NCBI GenBank assembly: GCA_023374025.1
Contig: SIJG01000108.1
Coordinates: 387,937 to 451,936 of the forward strand
Direction: 5' to 3'
Length of the DNA: 64,000 bases
Origin: Heterodera schachtii
Lineage: Eukaryota; Nematoda; Chromadorea; Rhabditida; Heteroderidae
Of the stretch, positions 1-10,077 are shown piece after piece (position 1 is the stretch's first letter; each line of letters opens with the position of its first letter). The notes beneath the pieces were generated by a model. That model was not told where the DNA came from. It was given only the letters and a program-made list of their open reading frames with translations, and ran no database searches. The position numbers and the translations under genes were made by a program.

Positions 1-37
1 CCATACATTTCGCGCACCTTTCAAATTAATGAGCGAA

Positions 38-2670
38 CTAATTGCCTATTTTGCCGATTTCCCTCACATTTTCCTTCGTCAGATAGAGGCCATTAAATTC
101 GCGTTTGTATCGTTTCTCCACTTTTTTGGCCATCTCCTCATCAGTGCCGTGTCCATCATCAGCAGAGGACAACAAGTGCTGAGAATTGTAAGGCATTTGT
201 TAGTGAAGTGAATTAGTTTCTATTTAATTCGAGGGAATTTCAGCCAAATGGATGCTTTATATTATAGCCAAAATGATAATCAGTAAAAAGCTAATAGAAT
301 TTAAAAACTCGTTTAATTAGCTTAGGAATTGAAATCATTGATTTGGGATCAGAAAAATAAAATGTCCTTTTTTCAAGGACGCCCTTTAGAAGGACACGGA
401 CATGCGGCATTTTGAACACAAAAGTTCCCTTTTTAATTAAATGTTTTGCATAATTGTTCCATCCACCTTCACTGTGTCCACTTGATCGTTGACCCCCGAT
501 GCTTCCATGATCAGATTCAGCCATTCGTTTTGGTCCCTGTCCAGCAATTGGGCCCCCTCCTTCATCAAATTTGGCAAACTCATTGTCCTTTCAAGGCCAT
601 GCCCTTTTGAGTGAAGGCTGAACAGTGATGGGGACAGAAAATTAGCCTAAAACGAAAAAAAAAGGAAAAAAAAACCTTTTTGTATTATATATAATATAGA
701 TTATATATTAAATTTCCATTAGTTTTTCAGATTTTTGGGTGGCAAAGGGGGGGGGGGGCTCTGTTGGGTGGTAGGGGGGTCAACTCAGTCCCATCAATTA
801 GAAGTAACTGAGCACAGTGTCTTAATTGATGGGACTGAGTTGGCCGGGGACCGAATTGACACTTTTCGTCATTGTCTCGCCCATTTGTGGTCCTCCTTTG
901 CGGGACAATTAGCAATTCTTACAAATTAGGCACCTTTCCCCTCGACTTGCTGGCTGTGAGGCTCATAAACCGTGGCGATAAAATGTCAACCAATCGGCTC
1001 GCTTCCGTTGCCTTTGCTCTCGCCGCTTCTCCGCCATTTGCACACCGTTCGCCGCTTTTACCGTATTCGTCGCTCTGTTCGCTACCGTACTCCTCCCCCT
1101 CAATTTCTTCGTCATAATTTGCCATTTCATTACTTTTCTCTTCATTAAATTCGTCCGATTTTGAGTGTTCAATTGACTTTGATTTTCTTTGCAACTCAGA
1201 CAATCGCATGCCGACTTTGATGCCGTCATTGACCAATTTGGCAATTTGCTCATTCAATTTGCCCACTTTGCTACCGTAAGCCGTTGTTTCATCGGCTGAA
1301 TTCATTGTCATATGTTTTTTATTTATGCCAATTGCCGCTGATTTTGTGGGCTGAATAAAGCAAATAATTATTGTTTTTAATAACAACAAATTACCATTTG
1401 TTTGAGCGCATAATCCCTCCATTTTTTCTCTTCCCTTTTCAACTGATTGTGCGCCTTTTTTGCCTTTTGTATTTTTGAAATTGTTTCTTGCCAACTTAAA
1501 ATTAAAGAATATTTCGTTTGATTTACTTTTTGAAATTGAAATATCGTATATTTTTCATTCCAATTTCCTTTTCCCTCTTACGGTATTGTCCGTGTTTTGT
1601 TTTTCTTTTCCAATATGCCACTCATCAAAAAGCGTGCCAATCCTCCAATGGGACTGAGGCCAAATGTTCGTTTTGCTTCAAGCAAATTGTATGAATGACT
1701 TTTCGAAATTGCAATATTTTGGCGTTTTCTTGCCAAAAATCCTTTGTTTAAATGTCGTTGATCTCCGGCAAAAATTGCTTCCCTTTTCCGCACTTTGGCA
1801 ATTTCGAATTTTGGCATTGCGCTGTAATAACCGGTTTTACTTGAATCTAAATAATGTCGGCAATTTAAAAAAAAACTTAAATTAAAGTGATTATTTACAA
1901 GGACCGAGTTTACACATATTTTTTGGCATTTTTTAGCGGCTAATTAGGTATTCTAAAAATCACACTGCTAATTATATTTAAAAATTTTTCATTATGCAAA
2001 TTAATTTAATTATTTGGCATTTTTACTGACCATTCACACTTTCTTTTTCCCCTGAACTGTTTTCGTGTCCTTTTTCTGCCCTTTTCTGTTGTCCGCTTTC
2101 TTCGTCACTTTCGTTTTCGCCTTGAATTTCTCCCACCCACTTTTCGCTTTTCGCCATATTTTCGGTGCCATCAATAATTTTGGCATTTTTGAGCCCAATT
2201 TGGAATTCGTTGTTCAACAGCCGAACGATGCATTTGGCCATCCGTGGCACTGTCTGAGCGCCAAAATAACATTCGTTGAATTGGTCCGGCACCATGCCTA
2301 ATTGGTCTTTGTTGGGATGCCTTTAAAAATCAATATTTTATTAAATTAATTAAAAATTATTTGCCAAAGATTTAACGAGTTAAATCCCATTAAAAAGAGC
2401 TCGAATAACAGAAACGAACATGTCTTGCAAAAATACTGACAGAACAGAGGCAAATGCTTGTGTTGTCCAATGTTCATAAATCTAAACCCAATTAACGAAT
2501 AAGTGTTTTTTAATCATTTTAATAATTAAAAAGATTAATTTATTTACCCGATATCCCTCCTCCGTGGACATTTGAATTGTGGTGACTTTGGGAAAAGAAT
2601 GAAGCTGCTTAGCTGACACTGATGAAGCAGATGAAGAAATGAACAAAATTAGAAAAGCGAATGCCAACAT
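38..2670 (-). CDS. MLT-10-like moulting-cycle family secreted protein, 8 exons
   Basis: Nematode-specific moulting-cycle protein (MLT-10 family), expected to be secreted by the epidermis and needed for cuticle renewal; the biochemical role is unknown. Exons on the minus strand: 2670-2548, 2481-2420, 2320-2027, 1698-1582, 1494-1395, 1350-934, 646-467 and 178-38, in consistent phase, giving about 477 aa. I chose the ATG at 2670 because it opens a clean signal peptide (MLAFAFLILFISSSASSVSA); the frame upstream has only TTG. Family-like blocks are MAKCIVRLLN (exon 3), FGLSPIGGLARFLM (exon 4), PWQETISKIQ (exons 4/5), DILSPRFMSL (exon 6) and FLSPSLFSLHSKGHG with SLPNLMKEG (exon 7). Exon 6 has an acidic E/D/S-rich insert. 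The end is less certain: a GTGAGG donor lies inside LTKEN at about 70-78, so the gene may continue left of the window instead of stopping at 38. The exon 2 donor is also inferred. Confidence 0.85.
781..842. repeat. Perfect 20-bp inverted repeat in an intron
   Basis: CAACTCAGTCCCATCAATTA at 781-800 is exactly inverted at 823-842 around a 22-base loop. It sits in the intron between exons 6 and 7 of the MLT-10-like gene, beside a run of G at about 747-758. It could be a tiny MITE or a transcript hairpin. No clear target duplication is seen. Confidence 0.8.
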
Positions 2671-3782
2671 TGACAGACAAAGTGAATTAATTATCAAATG
2701 CCAAATTTAATCTTAAAATAATTAATCGCTTTATCAATTTTAAAAAGAATTAATTCAAAGCGCTGAATTCTTTCTTCATTTAATGACAATGACATATTAA
2801 TTTCACATAATAATGTTGTACTTTCGAGGGAGGGAGGAACAGTCGCGGGGCAGCAGACAATAAACAAATAATTAGTGGTTCAATTGCGCTGATGCCCCCG
2901 CCCTCTAATTAACCTGCCGTTTTGCTGCCATAAAACCGATCCGACTCGTGCTGTTGCTTTCTGATCGCTGGTCTCTTAAGCCGACATTTTTCATCGGAAA
3001 ACACTGAAAAAGGATGATGAATTGCGCCTCCCGTCAAAATTAAATTTTCCTTCCTTAAGAAAGATTGATGAAAAGCATCGTAAAATAACCAAAAATCATC
3101 TTTGATTTTTTTCTCTCAATAAAAAAATAAATTTTTTTCTTAATTGTTTAATATAAGATTGAAAATTTTTAAATGGAAATTTTTTTTACTATGTTGAAAT
3201 TATTTTTTTAATTAATGAAATTATTTTTATGCGGAAAATATTTTTATGATTTTAGGCGATTCTGACATTAAAATGACGAAAGTATCGGCTAAAAATAATG
3301 TTTTTCGTGCATTTCTCATCAAAATAATGCTCCGGGAAAAATATTAATTGCTTTAATTTCGGCATTTTTCTTTTGGCGCTGATTAATATTTATCAAGCTT
3401 TATAAAGATTAAAATTTTCAATTAATTAAATAAATATAATTTGGCTGCTGTTTAATTATTTAACGATTTGTTATCGAATTCGAGCGATTTTTTAGTAACT
3501 ATTTTCAACTATTTTGGGGTTTTTGTCAATTGCACCAACTATTTGGCTTGTGAAATTTATTGAAATTATTCATTCAAGTATTTTGCTTGTGGACAAAAAA
3601 AAATTTATGAATGAAAAATGCAATAAAGCAAAATAAAAAGGCACCCCTGAGATTTAGCTAAACCGAAGAAAACATTTTTTCCAATTTTTGCCAACTATTT
3701 TGTCATTTTCAGGTTTTTTAGATTCCATGAGCACCCTTAAACTAAAAAATGATGGAAAAAAGGCCAATTGGGTAATTCAAAT
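2671..3782. other. Intergenic region upstream of the MLT-10-like gene
   Basis: No coding exon recognised. A GC-richer island at about 2826-3020, in otherwise AT-rich DNA 150-350 bases upstream of the start codon, is a reasonable place for the promoter; no specific element can be named. From about 3490 to 3720 there are degenerate repeats of an AACTATTTT phrase, like those at about 8960-9080. Confidence 0.4.
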
Positions 3783-5014
3783 TAGGGTTAAGCCCCGAGC
3801 CCTCGGGGGGCAAAAAGTCGGGGGCCGGGGACCTCGGGGGGCGACATGTCGGGGGTCGGGTCGGGGGGAAGCTCAACTGTCGGGGGTCGGGGACCCCGAT
3901 CGGGTAGTGGTCAACGAAATTTTTTAACGAAAAACTCAATTTTTATTTTTAAATTCCCGTAAATCTTCCTTTTTTTCACTTTAATCATCTGATTTCGTTA
4001 GCGCCAGCAAGAGTGAGTCCAAGCTGGCCTTTAAACCAGGGTTACCCTTGAAAATTTCCCGAAATAAGGACATCGCTGGTCAAAAATAAGATTTTAGGGT
4101 CAAAAATAAGGACAAATCTTACAAATAATGACAAAGGATAACCCTGCTTTAAACCAGGGGCTTCCATTTGTTCTTATTTATAAGAATTTCTAATTTTGGG
4201 GTAGCGACGAAAATTGTTCTGCTTTCTTAAATATATTTATAATTTTGAAATTTTATGGCATATGTCACTATTTCAAGAAATTTTAAGGTCTGCCGCAAAA
4301 TTTTTTGATCTTTTGATCCCGAATTTACTGAAATTTGTCCTTATTTCTAATCTTTTCTTATTTTCGGGCTTCACCTAAACTTTAAATTTTTTCTGATTAA
4401 TGTTTTATTTCGCTGGTTGAAAAAAAAACTTTAAAATGGCCATTTTTATGTAAAAAATGCTACAAAAACTCTTTTTTCCGGCGGCATCTTGTCGATACCA
4501 CCGGTCCGCAAAAGCTTATTTTTTCTTAAAAATTTGGCTCAAAAGCGCGCAAAAATTGGTCATTTTTGGTGAAAATATGCGGGCAAAATGAACTCAAATT
4601 TTGAAAAAATGTTGCAAAATGTTCTTATTTTTGACCCTAAAATCTTATTTTTCGGCCTTGGTGTTCATATTTTGAAAAATTACCGATCGGCACCATGGTT
4701 TTGGGGGGCCGGCGATGCCGATAGGCGCCACCGGAAAGTTTTTCGTAATTTTTAATGAATTTTATTAAGTAAATTTATTCAAAATCTCAAAAATTTTCAA
4801 TATTTCCCGCCTTCGTGGATAAATTAACTTTTAAATTTTTAAAACGCTCGGAGTCCCCAATCCCCCGAAATGGTGTCGGGGGGTCGGGGGGCAAAAAGTC
4901 GGGGGTCGGGGACCTCGGGGGATGACATGTCGGGGGTCGGGTCGGGGAATAGGTCCAAAAAACGTCTTGGGTCGGGTCGGGGGTCGGGGGGCTCGGGGTC
5001 GGGGCTTAACCCTA
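3783..5014. mobile_element. hAT-type non-autonomous element with G-rich termini
   Basis: The terminal inverted repeats begin TAGGGTTAAGCCCCGA (left) and end as its inverse before 5014. The 8-bp duplication ATTCAAAT flanks it perfectly at 3775-3782 and 5015-5022, the hAT signature. Both ends carry about 100-150 bases of repeated GTCGGGG/CGGGGGTC phrases with G-quadruplex potential. The interior is AT-rich, has no transposase frame, and includes a nested 110-bp element. A truncated relative of the G-rich end lies at 60985-61030. Confidence 0.85.
4037..4146. mobile_element. 110-bp hAT-type MITE nested in the 1.2-kb element
   Basis: Starts CAGGGTTACCCTTG and ends with an imperfect inverse finishing in TAACCCTG. 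The 8-bp duplication CTTTAAAC flanks it at 4029-4036 and 4147-4154. The interior repeats AAAAATAAGGAC-like phrases. It has no coding capacity. The right flank continues with CAGGGGCTTCC, possibly the end of another element. Confidence 0.8.
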
Positions 5015-5539
5015 ATTCAAATACGAGATATTTCGCAGATCATTTGAGTACGTATTGATGATTTGTCCTACGTTTTTGCTTCATTTACGGTGAAATCAAT
5101 GGCCAATGTCACTTTGTCCTCTTTTTGGTTGTACAATCCTTTGCTTGGCTCCATCAATTCCTTAATTATGATCATTAAAATTAAAAATTTTACTCATTTG
5201 AATTGGCACTCACCGTAAATAAAATGAAATCAGATAATCCCCAGCAGGAGTTCGATTTGCTGCTAAAAGTTTGTTCTTCGCTGAATTCTCTCCTTTTATC
5301 TTCTCATGCCGCTTTTTTGCGACACAATGCGAAAAGTTGCGGAACATTTGCAACTCCAATTTTTGTCTAAAAGCAATTAAAGAATGTTAAGCAAAGCTTT
5401 GATCCGATCAGTTTTTAAAACCTAATTATACAATAATATAAAAAATTTGGTCAAAATAATGAAATTTTCAAAACCTTTAAAATGTCAATTTCGACCAATT
5501 CAACAAATGGCAAAATTAAAAAAAAATTTTTGTTAACTT

Positions 5540-5742
5540 TCAAAAAGTTATGTCCAAAAATGCTCGAATAACAAGGTTTTTTGAATTCTTTAGGTCACAA
5601 CTCTTTTGAAATTAAACAAAAATGTTTGAATTTTTTGCTGACTAATAGACAACACTTAGGGCTATCGAATGATATCAAGAATCAAAAACATAGTTACTCT
5701 TGAGCAATAAAGTTAGTTATATATATATATATATATATAATT
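5540..5742. repeat. Foldback-element-like module ending in a (TA)n tract
   Basis: The stretch resembles the subterminal part of the 7700-8481 element: a gctatcgaatgatatcaaga module at about 5661, preceded by AACACTTAGG. An alternating TA run at about 5719-5740 follows. The module recurs near 7840 (inverted), 8325 and 9168. Confidence 0.55.
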
Positions 5743-5824
5743 TCTCTTTAAAAATTTTCATATTGATGGTTTTTTAAATAAAGATTCCGCCAAAAGAAAT
5801 AATAATTGTTACTGTTTTAATTAA

Positions 5825-6418
5825 TAGGGCTGCTAATTTTATGTAAATACATATTTTTTCCTGGCTTCTCCATAGCCTAATTAGTAGGAAAAACACTTTC
5901 TTTTTTGTGTTTGCGAACAAAAGTTGGGACTTTTATTTACATATTTTTACATATTTCGGGCTTTTTCTACATATTACTATGTACATATTTTTATACATAT
6001 TTTGGACTTTTTCCTAAATATTTCGCAACTTTTCGTACATATTTTCATTTTTTTAAACATATTTTGAGGATTTTGGAAAATTTATAGAAATTTTTTGTGA
6101 AAAATTTAAAAAAATTTTTTTTTGAAAATGTATCCCTAAAAATCGAATTTTTTTTCAAAAAATTATATATCAAAAATTAATTTTTAAATACTAAAATGTA
6201 ATTCTAAGCCTATTTTTTGTCATTTTTATTCCATTTAGTGCCTATTTCACTTTTTACAAAGAATTTTTTTCCAAAAAATAACCATTAAAAAAAATTTTAT
6301 TTACATATTTTAGTACATATTTGGGGGTTTTTGTACATATTTCATACATATTTTAGCATTTTTTACATATTTTATTTACATAATTCGCGATTTTTCTTAC
6401 ATAAAATTAGCAGCCCTA
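5825..6418. mobile_element. hAT-type MITE with internal TACATATTT phrases
   Basis: The termini TAGGGCTGCTAATTTTATG and its exact inverse are flanked by the 8-bp duplication TTAATTAA (5817-5824, 6419-6426). The interior has about 20 degenerate TACATATTTT phrases, in one orientation on the left and again before the right end. It has no coding capacity. It is inserted in the broken MATH gene. Confidence 0.9.
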
Positions 6419-6680
6419 TTAATTAACATCAATTTTAAATTAGCACATCTTCTTCCGAAGCATCGCACAAAAGACAAATGCCTAATCATTTCTCATTTGC
6501 AATGCTTCCATTTTTCTGTTCTATTTGTGTCAATATTTTCCACGGAAATCCTTTGGTGTACACAGTTTCGCTTTTACGTTCACTCCAAATGATTTCTCGC
6601 CCAAATTCCGACACTTTTTCAATTTCCATCGAAATTGTTGCATTTGGATTTGTTGGGGTCAGCAGAAACGAATTTTTTGG

Positions 6681-6916
6681 ACTTTTTGTGCCAAATGTGC
6701 CTATTTCAGGATTTTCGAAAAAATCCTTACAAAAATGTAATAAAAACGAAAAATACACCCCCTAAGAATCGAAGTAAAAAATTTCAGAAAAAATTTGTTT
6801 TTACACCCTTAAAAATCGTTCCAAAAATTTTCAAAAATAAACTCCTTAGAAATGAAAAAATTTTCTCAAAAATTCATTTTCATGGCAAGAATTTTTAAAA
6901 TTATTTTAGGTACTTA
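6681..6916. other. AT-rich spacer right of the MATH pseudogene
   Basis: The minus-strand frame continues for a few codons before the recognisable MATH homology, but no start codon or signal is convincing. The rest holds poly-A/T-rich sequence only. Confidence 0.3.
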
Positions 6917-7572
6917 CCGTATTTCTCTTTTTATCACCTCGGGGGGATTATTTTTCAACCTCCTCAGAAAGGGGGGGGATAATTAGACACGGGGGGATAA
7001 ATGGAGAAGGGGGGATTATTTTTCAATTGATTTATTAGTGAAAAATTTTGAACTTTTTTTGAACATGACGCCAAAAAATGTCATCGGGGCAAAAAAAAAA
7101 ATCATTTCTGTTGCATTTTTGTTAAAAATTTCTGAATTTTGCGTGAGAAATTTGAAAAATTCAAAGATATTACAAAACATTAACAAAACCTCTCAAAATA
7201 TTCAAATACGAATATGAACCTTGTCAGAAAAATTGAATTTCTTTTAATTTTGAAAATTTTTCATTTTTGAGCCCGGGAAATTGCGCTAATTTTTGGAAAT
7301 TCATAACTCGCGCTTCAGGGTGGACAATATTAGTGGATAAAGCCTAAAAAATTAAAAAAAATTGGGAGAGTTTTTGTTCTAGATAAAATTTTTTTTTAAA
7401 TTCTGGAAAATCCATTTTTCAGAAAAAATTCAGAAATCCATTCTGAAAAGGAGTTTTCATAAATTAAAAAACTAGAAAAATCCGCAATTTTTTTTTATAT
7501 TTTTATCTTTTTTTGAAGAAAATTTTAACAATAAAATTCATTTTAGGATTCGGGACCAAAGTGCGGGTGCAT

Positions 7573-7632
7573 CAGGGTTGTTCCGGGTCACCCGAAACCC
7601 GAATCCCTTTTTCTCGACCCGGAACAACCCTG
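7573..7632. mobile_element. 60-bp miniature hAT-type element
   Basis: CAGGGTTGTTCCGGGTC at the left is exactly inverted at the right, leaving a core of only 26 bases. The 8-bp duplication GGGTGCAT is perfect (7565-7572, 7633-7640). It is little more than two terminal repeats and would form a stem-loop. Confidence 0.9.
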
Positions 7633-7699
7633 GGGTGCATATGATTTTTGAGTGGAAAAAAATTTTTCACCCAAAATCCTCAAAAAATATGTCTAGTGG

Positions 7700-8481
7700 G
7701 GTGCTAGGTCGTTTCTTAAAAACTGCCACTATGGGCGTTTCTTAAATACTGCCAAGTTGTAGTAAAATAAAAAATGTAAGACATATAAATTCGTATCTTG
7801 GCCCAATTTCGTCCAAATTAATAATTATTGGTATTATTCAATAGCATTAAGTGTTGTCTATCAGAATAGAAATTTTGAAAAATTTTTTACAAAATTTTAA
7901 AAAAGTTATGGTCATAAATTTTCAATAACTTTTGAGTCAAATTATTTTACCAGAACTTTTTTAAAACTCGATGGAATTTTTTGAAATTTTATTCATAAAT
8001 AGAGAATTCTTAGGACTATCGAATATACAAATTTATTTTCTCTTAATTGCATTTTAATGCCTTGAAAATTTTAATTTTTCAAATTATATTTGCATGACCA
8101 AGTTTAATGCTTTATAATTTTTTTTTCAGAAGCAATTAGATTAAATTTTCTTTTTAGAATTTCAAGTACTTTATTTAATCTATTATTTTTTAAATTTCAA
8201 AAAATTTCATTGAGTTTCAAAAAAGTTCTGGACAAAAAATTCTGACTTAAGGTTTTGTGGAGTTGAATAACCATATCTTTTTATATACTTAAGTAAAAAA
8301 TTTAATAAAATTATATTCTGATAGAGAACACCTATAGCTATTGAATGATACCAATAATTATTAATTTGGATGAAATTGGGCCAAGATACGAATTTATATG
8401 TCTTACATTTTTTATTTTACTACAACTTGGCAGTTTTAAGAAACGCCCATGGTGGCAGTTTTTAAGAAACGACCCAGCACG
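7700..8481. mobile_element. Foldback (MULE-like) element with ~180-bp inverted arms
   Basis: Arms at about 7700-7880 and 8300-8481 are inverted and over 90% identical by eye, with a spacer of about 420 bases. The 9-bp sequence GTCTAGTGG is repeated directly at 7691-7699 and 8482-8490, as expected for Mutator-like elements. Each arm starts with a doubled phrase TCGTTTCTTAAAAACTGCC and then GGGCGTTTCTTAA. It has no coding capacity. Confidence 0.8.
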
Positions 8482-8522
8482 GTCTAGTGGTATTTTAGGG
8501 CTCTGATCAAGGCTTTAAAATG

Positions 8523-8625
8523 ATTTTGGTTAGGACTTCGTTAAGGCATCAGAATCCCTGCATAAATGGGGATTCTGAGGCATCATTCTGAGGGAGAGGT
8601 GGCTCAGGTTCGGATCCCGGTGAAG
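8523..8625 (+). repeat. Hairpin plus tRNA B-box-like motif
   Basis: CAGAATCCC at 8550 and GGGGATTCTG at 8570 form a short hairpin. GGTTCGGATCCC, close to the Pol III B-box consensus, follows at about 8608. This could be a degraded tRNA-derived SINE. No A box is convincing. Confidence 0.3.
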
Positions 8626-8875
8626 AAAATGAGTTTTTTTTCTGTATTATTTTCATGTTTATTAAATATTTACTAGTAAATGAGTTTCGATTTGAATTAA
8701 TTAATTTTTATTAAAATTTAAAAGAAATTTTTTCTAAAAAATAAAAATTCCATTTACCCCCCGGGGGGATAAATGGGGACGGGGGGATTATTTTTCAAAC
8801 TCCTCAGAAAGGGGGGGCGGGTAATTGGAGACGGCGGGATTAATGGAGACGGGACGATAAAAAGAGGAAATACGG

Positions 8876-9194
8876 TATTTTGGGTTTTTTGCCCTTAAAA
8901 TCCCAGTGTTACTCATTTGCAGCTGCAACTAGTGAATAAAAATTATTTTTGCTCAATTTTTGGCTAAAAATTATATAACTATTCGTCACTATTTCCACAT
9001 TTTGCCACTATTTTGGCATTTTTACTCAGTATTTTAGTTAATTATTTTGAAATTTTTCGTCACTAAAAGTAGCGGGCCTAGGTTTGTCTTTTTTTAACAT
9101 TTTTGCTCAGAACTTTTTGAAAATGCAAGGAAATTTTCTGGGATTTTTTTTGTTAATAAAGCAAGCAAGAGCTATCGTGTGATATCAAGATTAT
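8876..9194. other. Gene-free stretch with CACTATTT phrases
   Basis: From about 8975 to 9085 there are degenerate repeats of CACTATTTT/GCCACTATTTT bounded by tTCGTCACTA on both sides, a transposon-like internal pattern similar to the elements elsewhere in the window. The ends could not be defined. No gene is visible. Confidence 0.4.
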
Positions 9195-9210
9195 TTGGTT
9201 CTAGTCGGTT

Positions 9211-9610
9211 TTACGCGTCCTATCGCGTCCCATGACATTTTACGCGTCCCAACAACAGTTTACGCGTCCCATGACATTTTACGCGTCCCAACAACAGTTT
9301 ACGCGTCCCATGACATTTTACGCGTCCCAACAACAGTTTACGCGTCCCATGACATTTTACGCGTCCCAACAACAGTTTACGCGTCCCATGACATTTTACG
9401 CGTCCCAACAACAGTTTACGCGTCCCATGACATTTTACGCGTCCCAACAACAGTTTACGCGTCCCATGACATTTTACGCGTCCCAACAACAGTTTACGCG
9501 TCCCATGACATTTTACGCGTCCCAACAACAGTTTACGCGTCCCATGACATTTTACGCGTCCCATGACATTTTACGCGTCCCAACAACAGTTTACGCGTCC
9601 CATGATGTGT
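9211..9610 (+). repeat. 39-bp tandem array (ACGCGTCCCA phrases), about 9 copies
   Basis: The unit alternates cgcgtcccatgacatttta (19) with cgcgtcccaacaacagttta (20). About eight near-identical 39-bp units run from 9224, then the phrases become irregular to 9604. Because 39 is divisible by 3, several frames stay open on both strands, but no splice or start signal supports translation. The array is preceded at 9168 by the gctatcg..gatatcaagat module that also occurs in the foldback elements. Confidence 0.95.
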
Positions 9611-9724
9611 CCATGGTATTTTAGCCGTTCCAATAACTAAGAGGGAACTTGTTTTTTTTTTTGTCCTGTGTTAGTAAGCTTTTAAATTTCTGATTGTTAA
9701 ACCTACGGTGTCATGACAACTCGT

Positions 9725-9830
9725 ACAAAGGCAACTCGTACAATGGCTTAGACTAGGCCTAAGCTTTAGGCTTAAGCCTAGGCTGAAGACTTAGGCTTGG
9801 TTGTGCCTAGGCCTAAGTTGAGGCTTTATT
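9725..9830. repeat. Cluster of TTAGGC/GCCTAA hexamers
   Basis: Within about 100 bases there are exact TTAGGC and GCCTAA hexamers plus several near copies (CTTAGGCTT, GCCTAGGCCTAAG) in both orientations. TTAGGC is the usual nematode telomere repeat, but the mixed orientation and degeneracy argue for a scrambled relic or chance inverted repeat. Confidence 0.45.
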
Positions 9831-10077
9831 TTTGTATTTCTATAACGATTCGGAAGGTATAAAGTCTCCGACTAACGCTTCGGAAAACAAACAAACTGTT
9901 TTTGGGACGCGTTTTTACGAAAAAAATCAGTCTAACCCATCACTTCTCTATAAAAGTCCCAAAAATCCAAACAAATTAAATGTATTCAAACAAAAGAAAC
10001 AAATAAATATGAGGAGCAATTATCAGATCAATTTCCATTCATAGTGATCGATCATTTGTCATTTTCCACTAATTCAT

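Larger units (their letters stand above)
5068..6680 (-). pseudogene. Broken MATH (TRAF-like) domain gene split by a transposon
   Basis: Minus-strand exons match nematode MATH-domain proteins, which are usually substrate adaptors of CUL3 ubiquitin ligases when joined to a BTB domain. The upstream exon (about 6680-6440) reads MEIEKVSEFGRE, KGFPWKIL, then a stop in place of the expected W before LGICLLCDASEED. The middle exon (5366-5214) starts NWSCKCSATFRIVSQKSG, then needs a frameshift to continue as REFSEEQTFSS and WGLSDFILFT. The last exon (5160-5068) reads ELMEPSKGLYNQKEDKVTLA and ends in TAG. A 594-bp hAT element sits between the upstream and middle exons. The premature stop and the frameshift make a dead gene likely. 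No BTB domain and no start codon were found. Confidence 0.8.
6917..8875. mobile_element. TA-flanked inverted-repeat element (CCGTATTTC ends) with nested insertions
   Basis: The left end CCGTATTTCTCTTTTTATC follows TA at 6915-6916, and a nearly exact inverse ends at 8875 before TA. TA flanks suggest a Tc1/mariner-type target. Inside each end lies a direct, not inverted, repeat of about 38 bases containing GGGGGGATTATTTTTCAA and CTCCTCAGAAAGGGGG (about 6940-6977 and 8778-8817). A 60-bp hAT element and a 782-bp foldback element are nested within. No transposase frame was seen, so it is non-autonomous or could be two solo ends. The same ACCGTATTT end motif occurs alone near 18041, 18064 and 27606. 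Confidence 0.6.

Noticed and set aside
2671..2697. Start of the MLT-10-like gene at 2697
   Set aside because: That codon is TTG; the ATG at 2670 gives a standard signal peptide.
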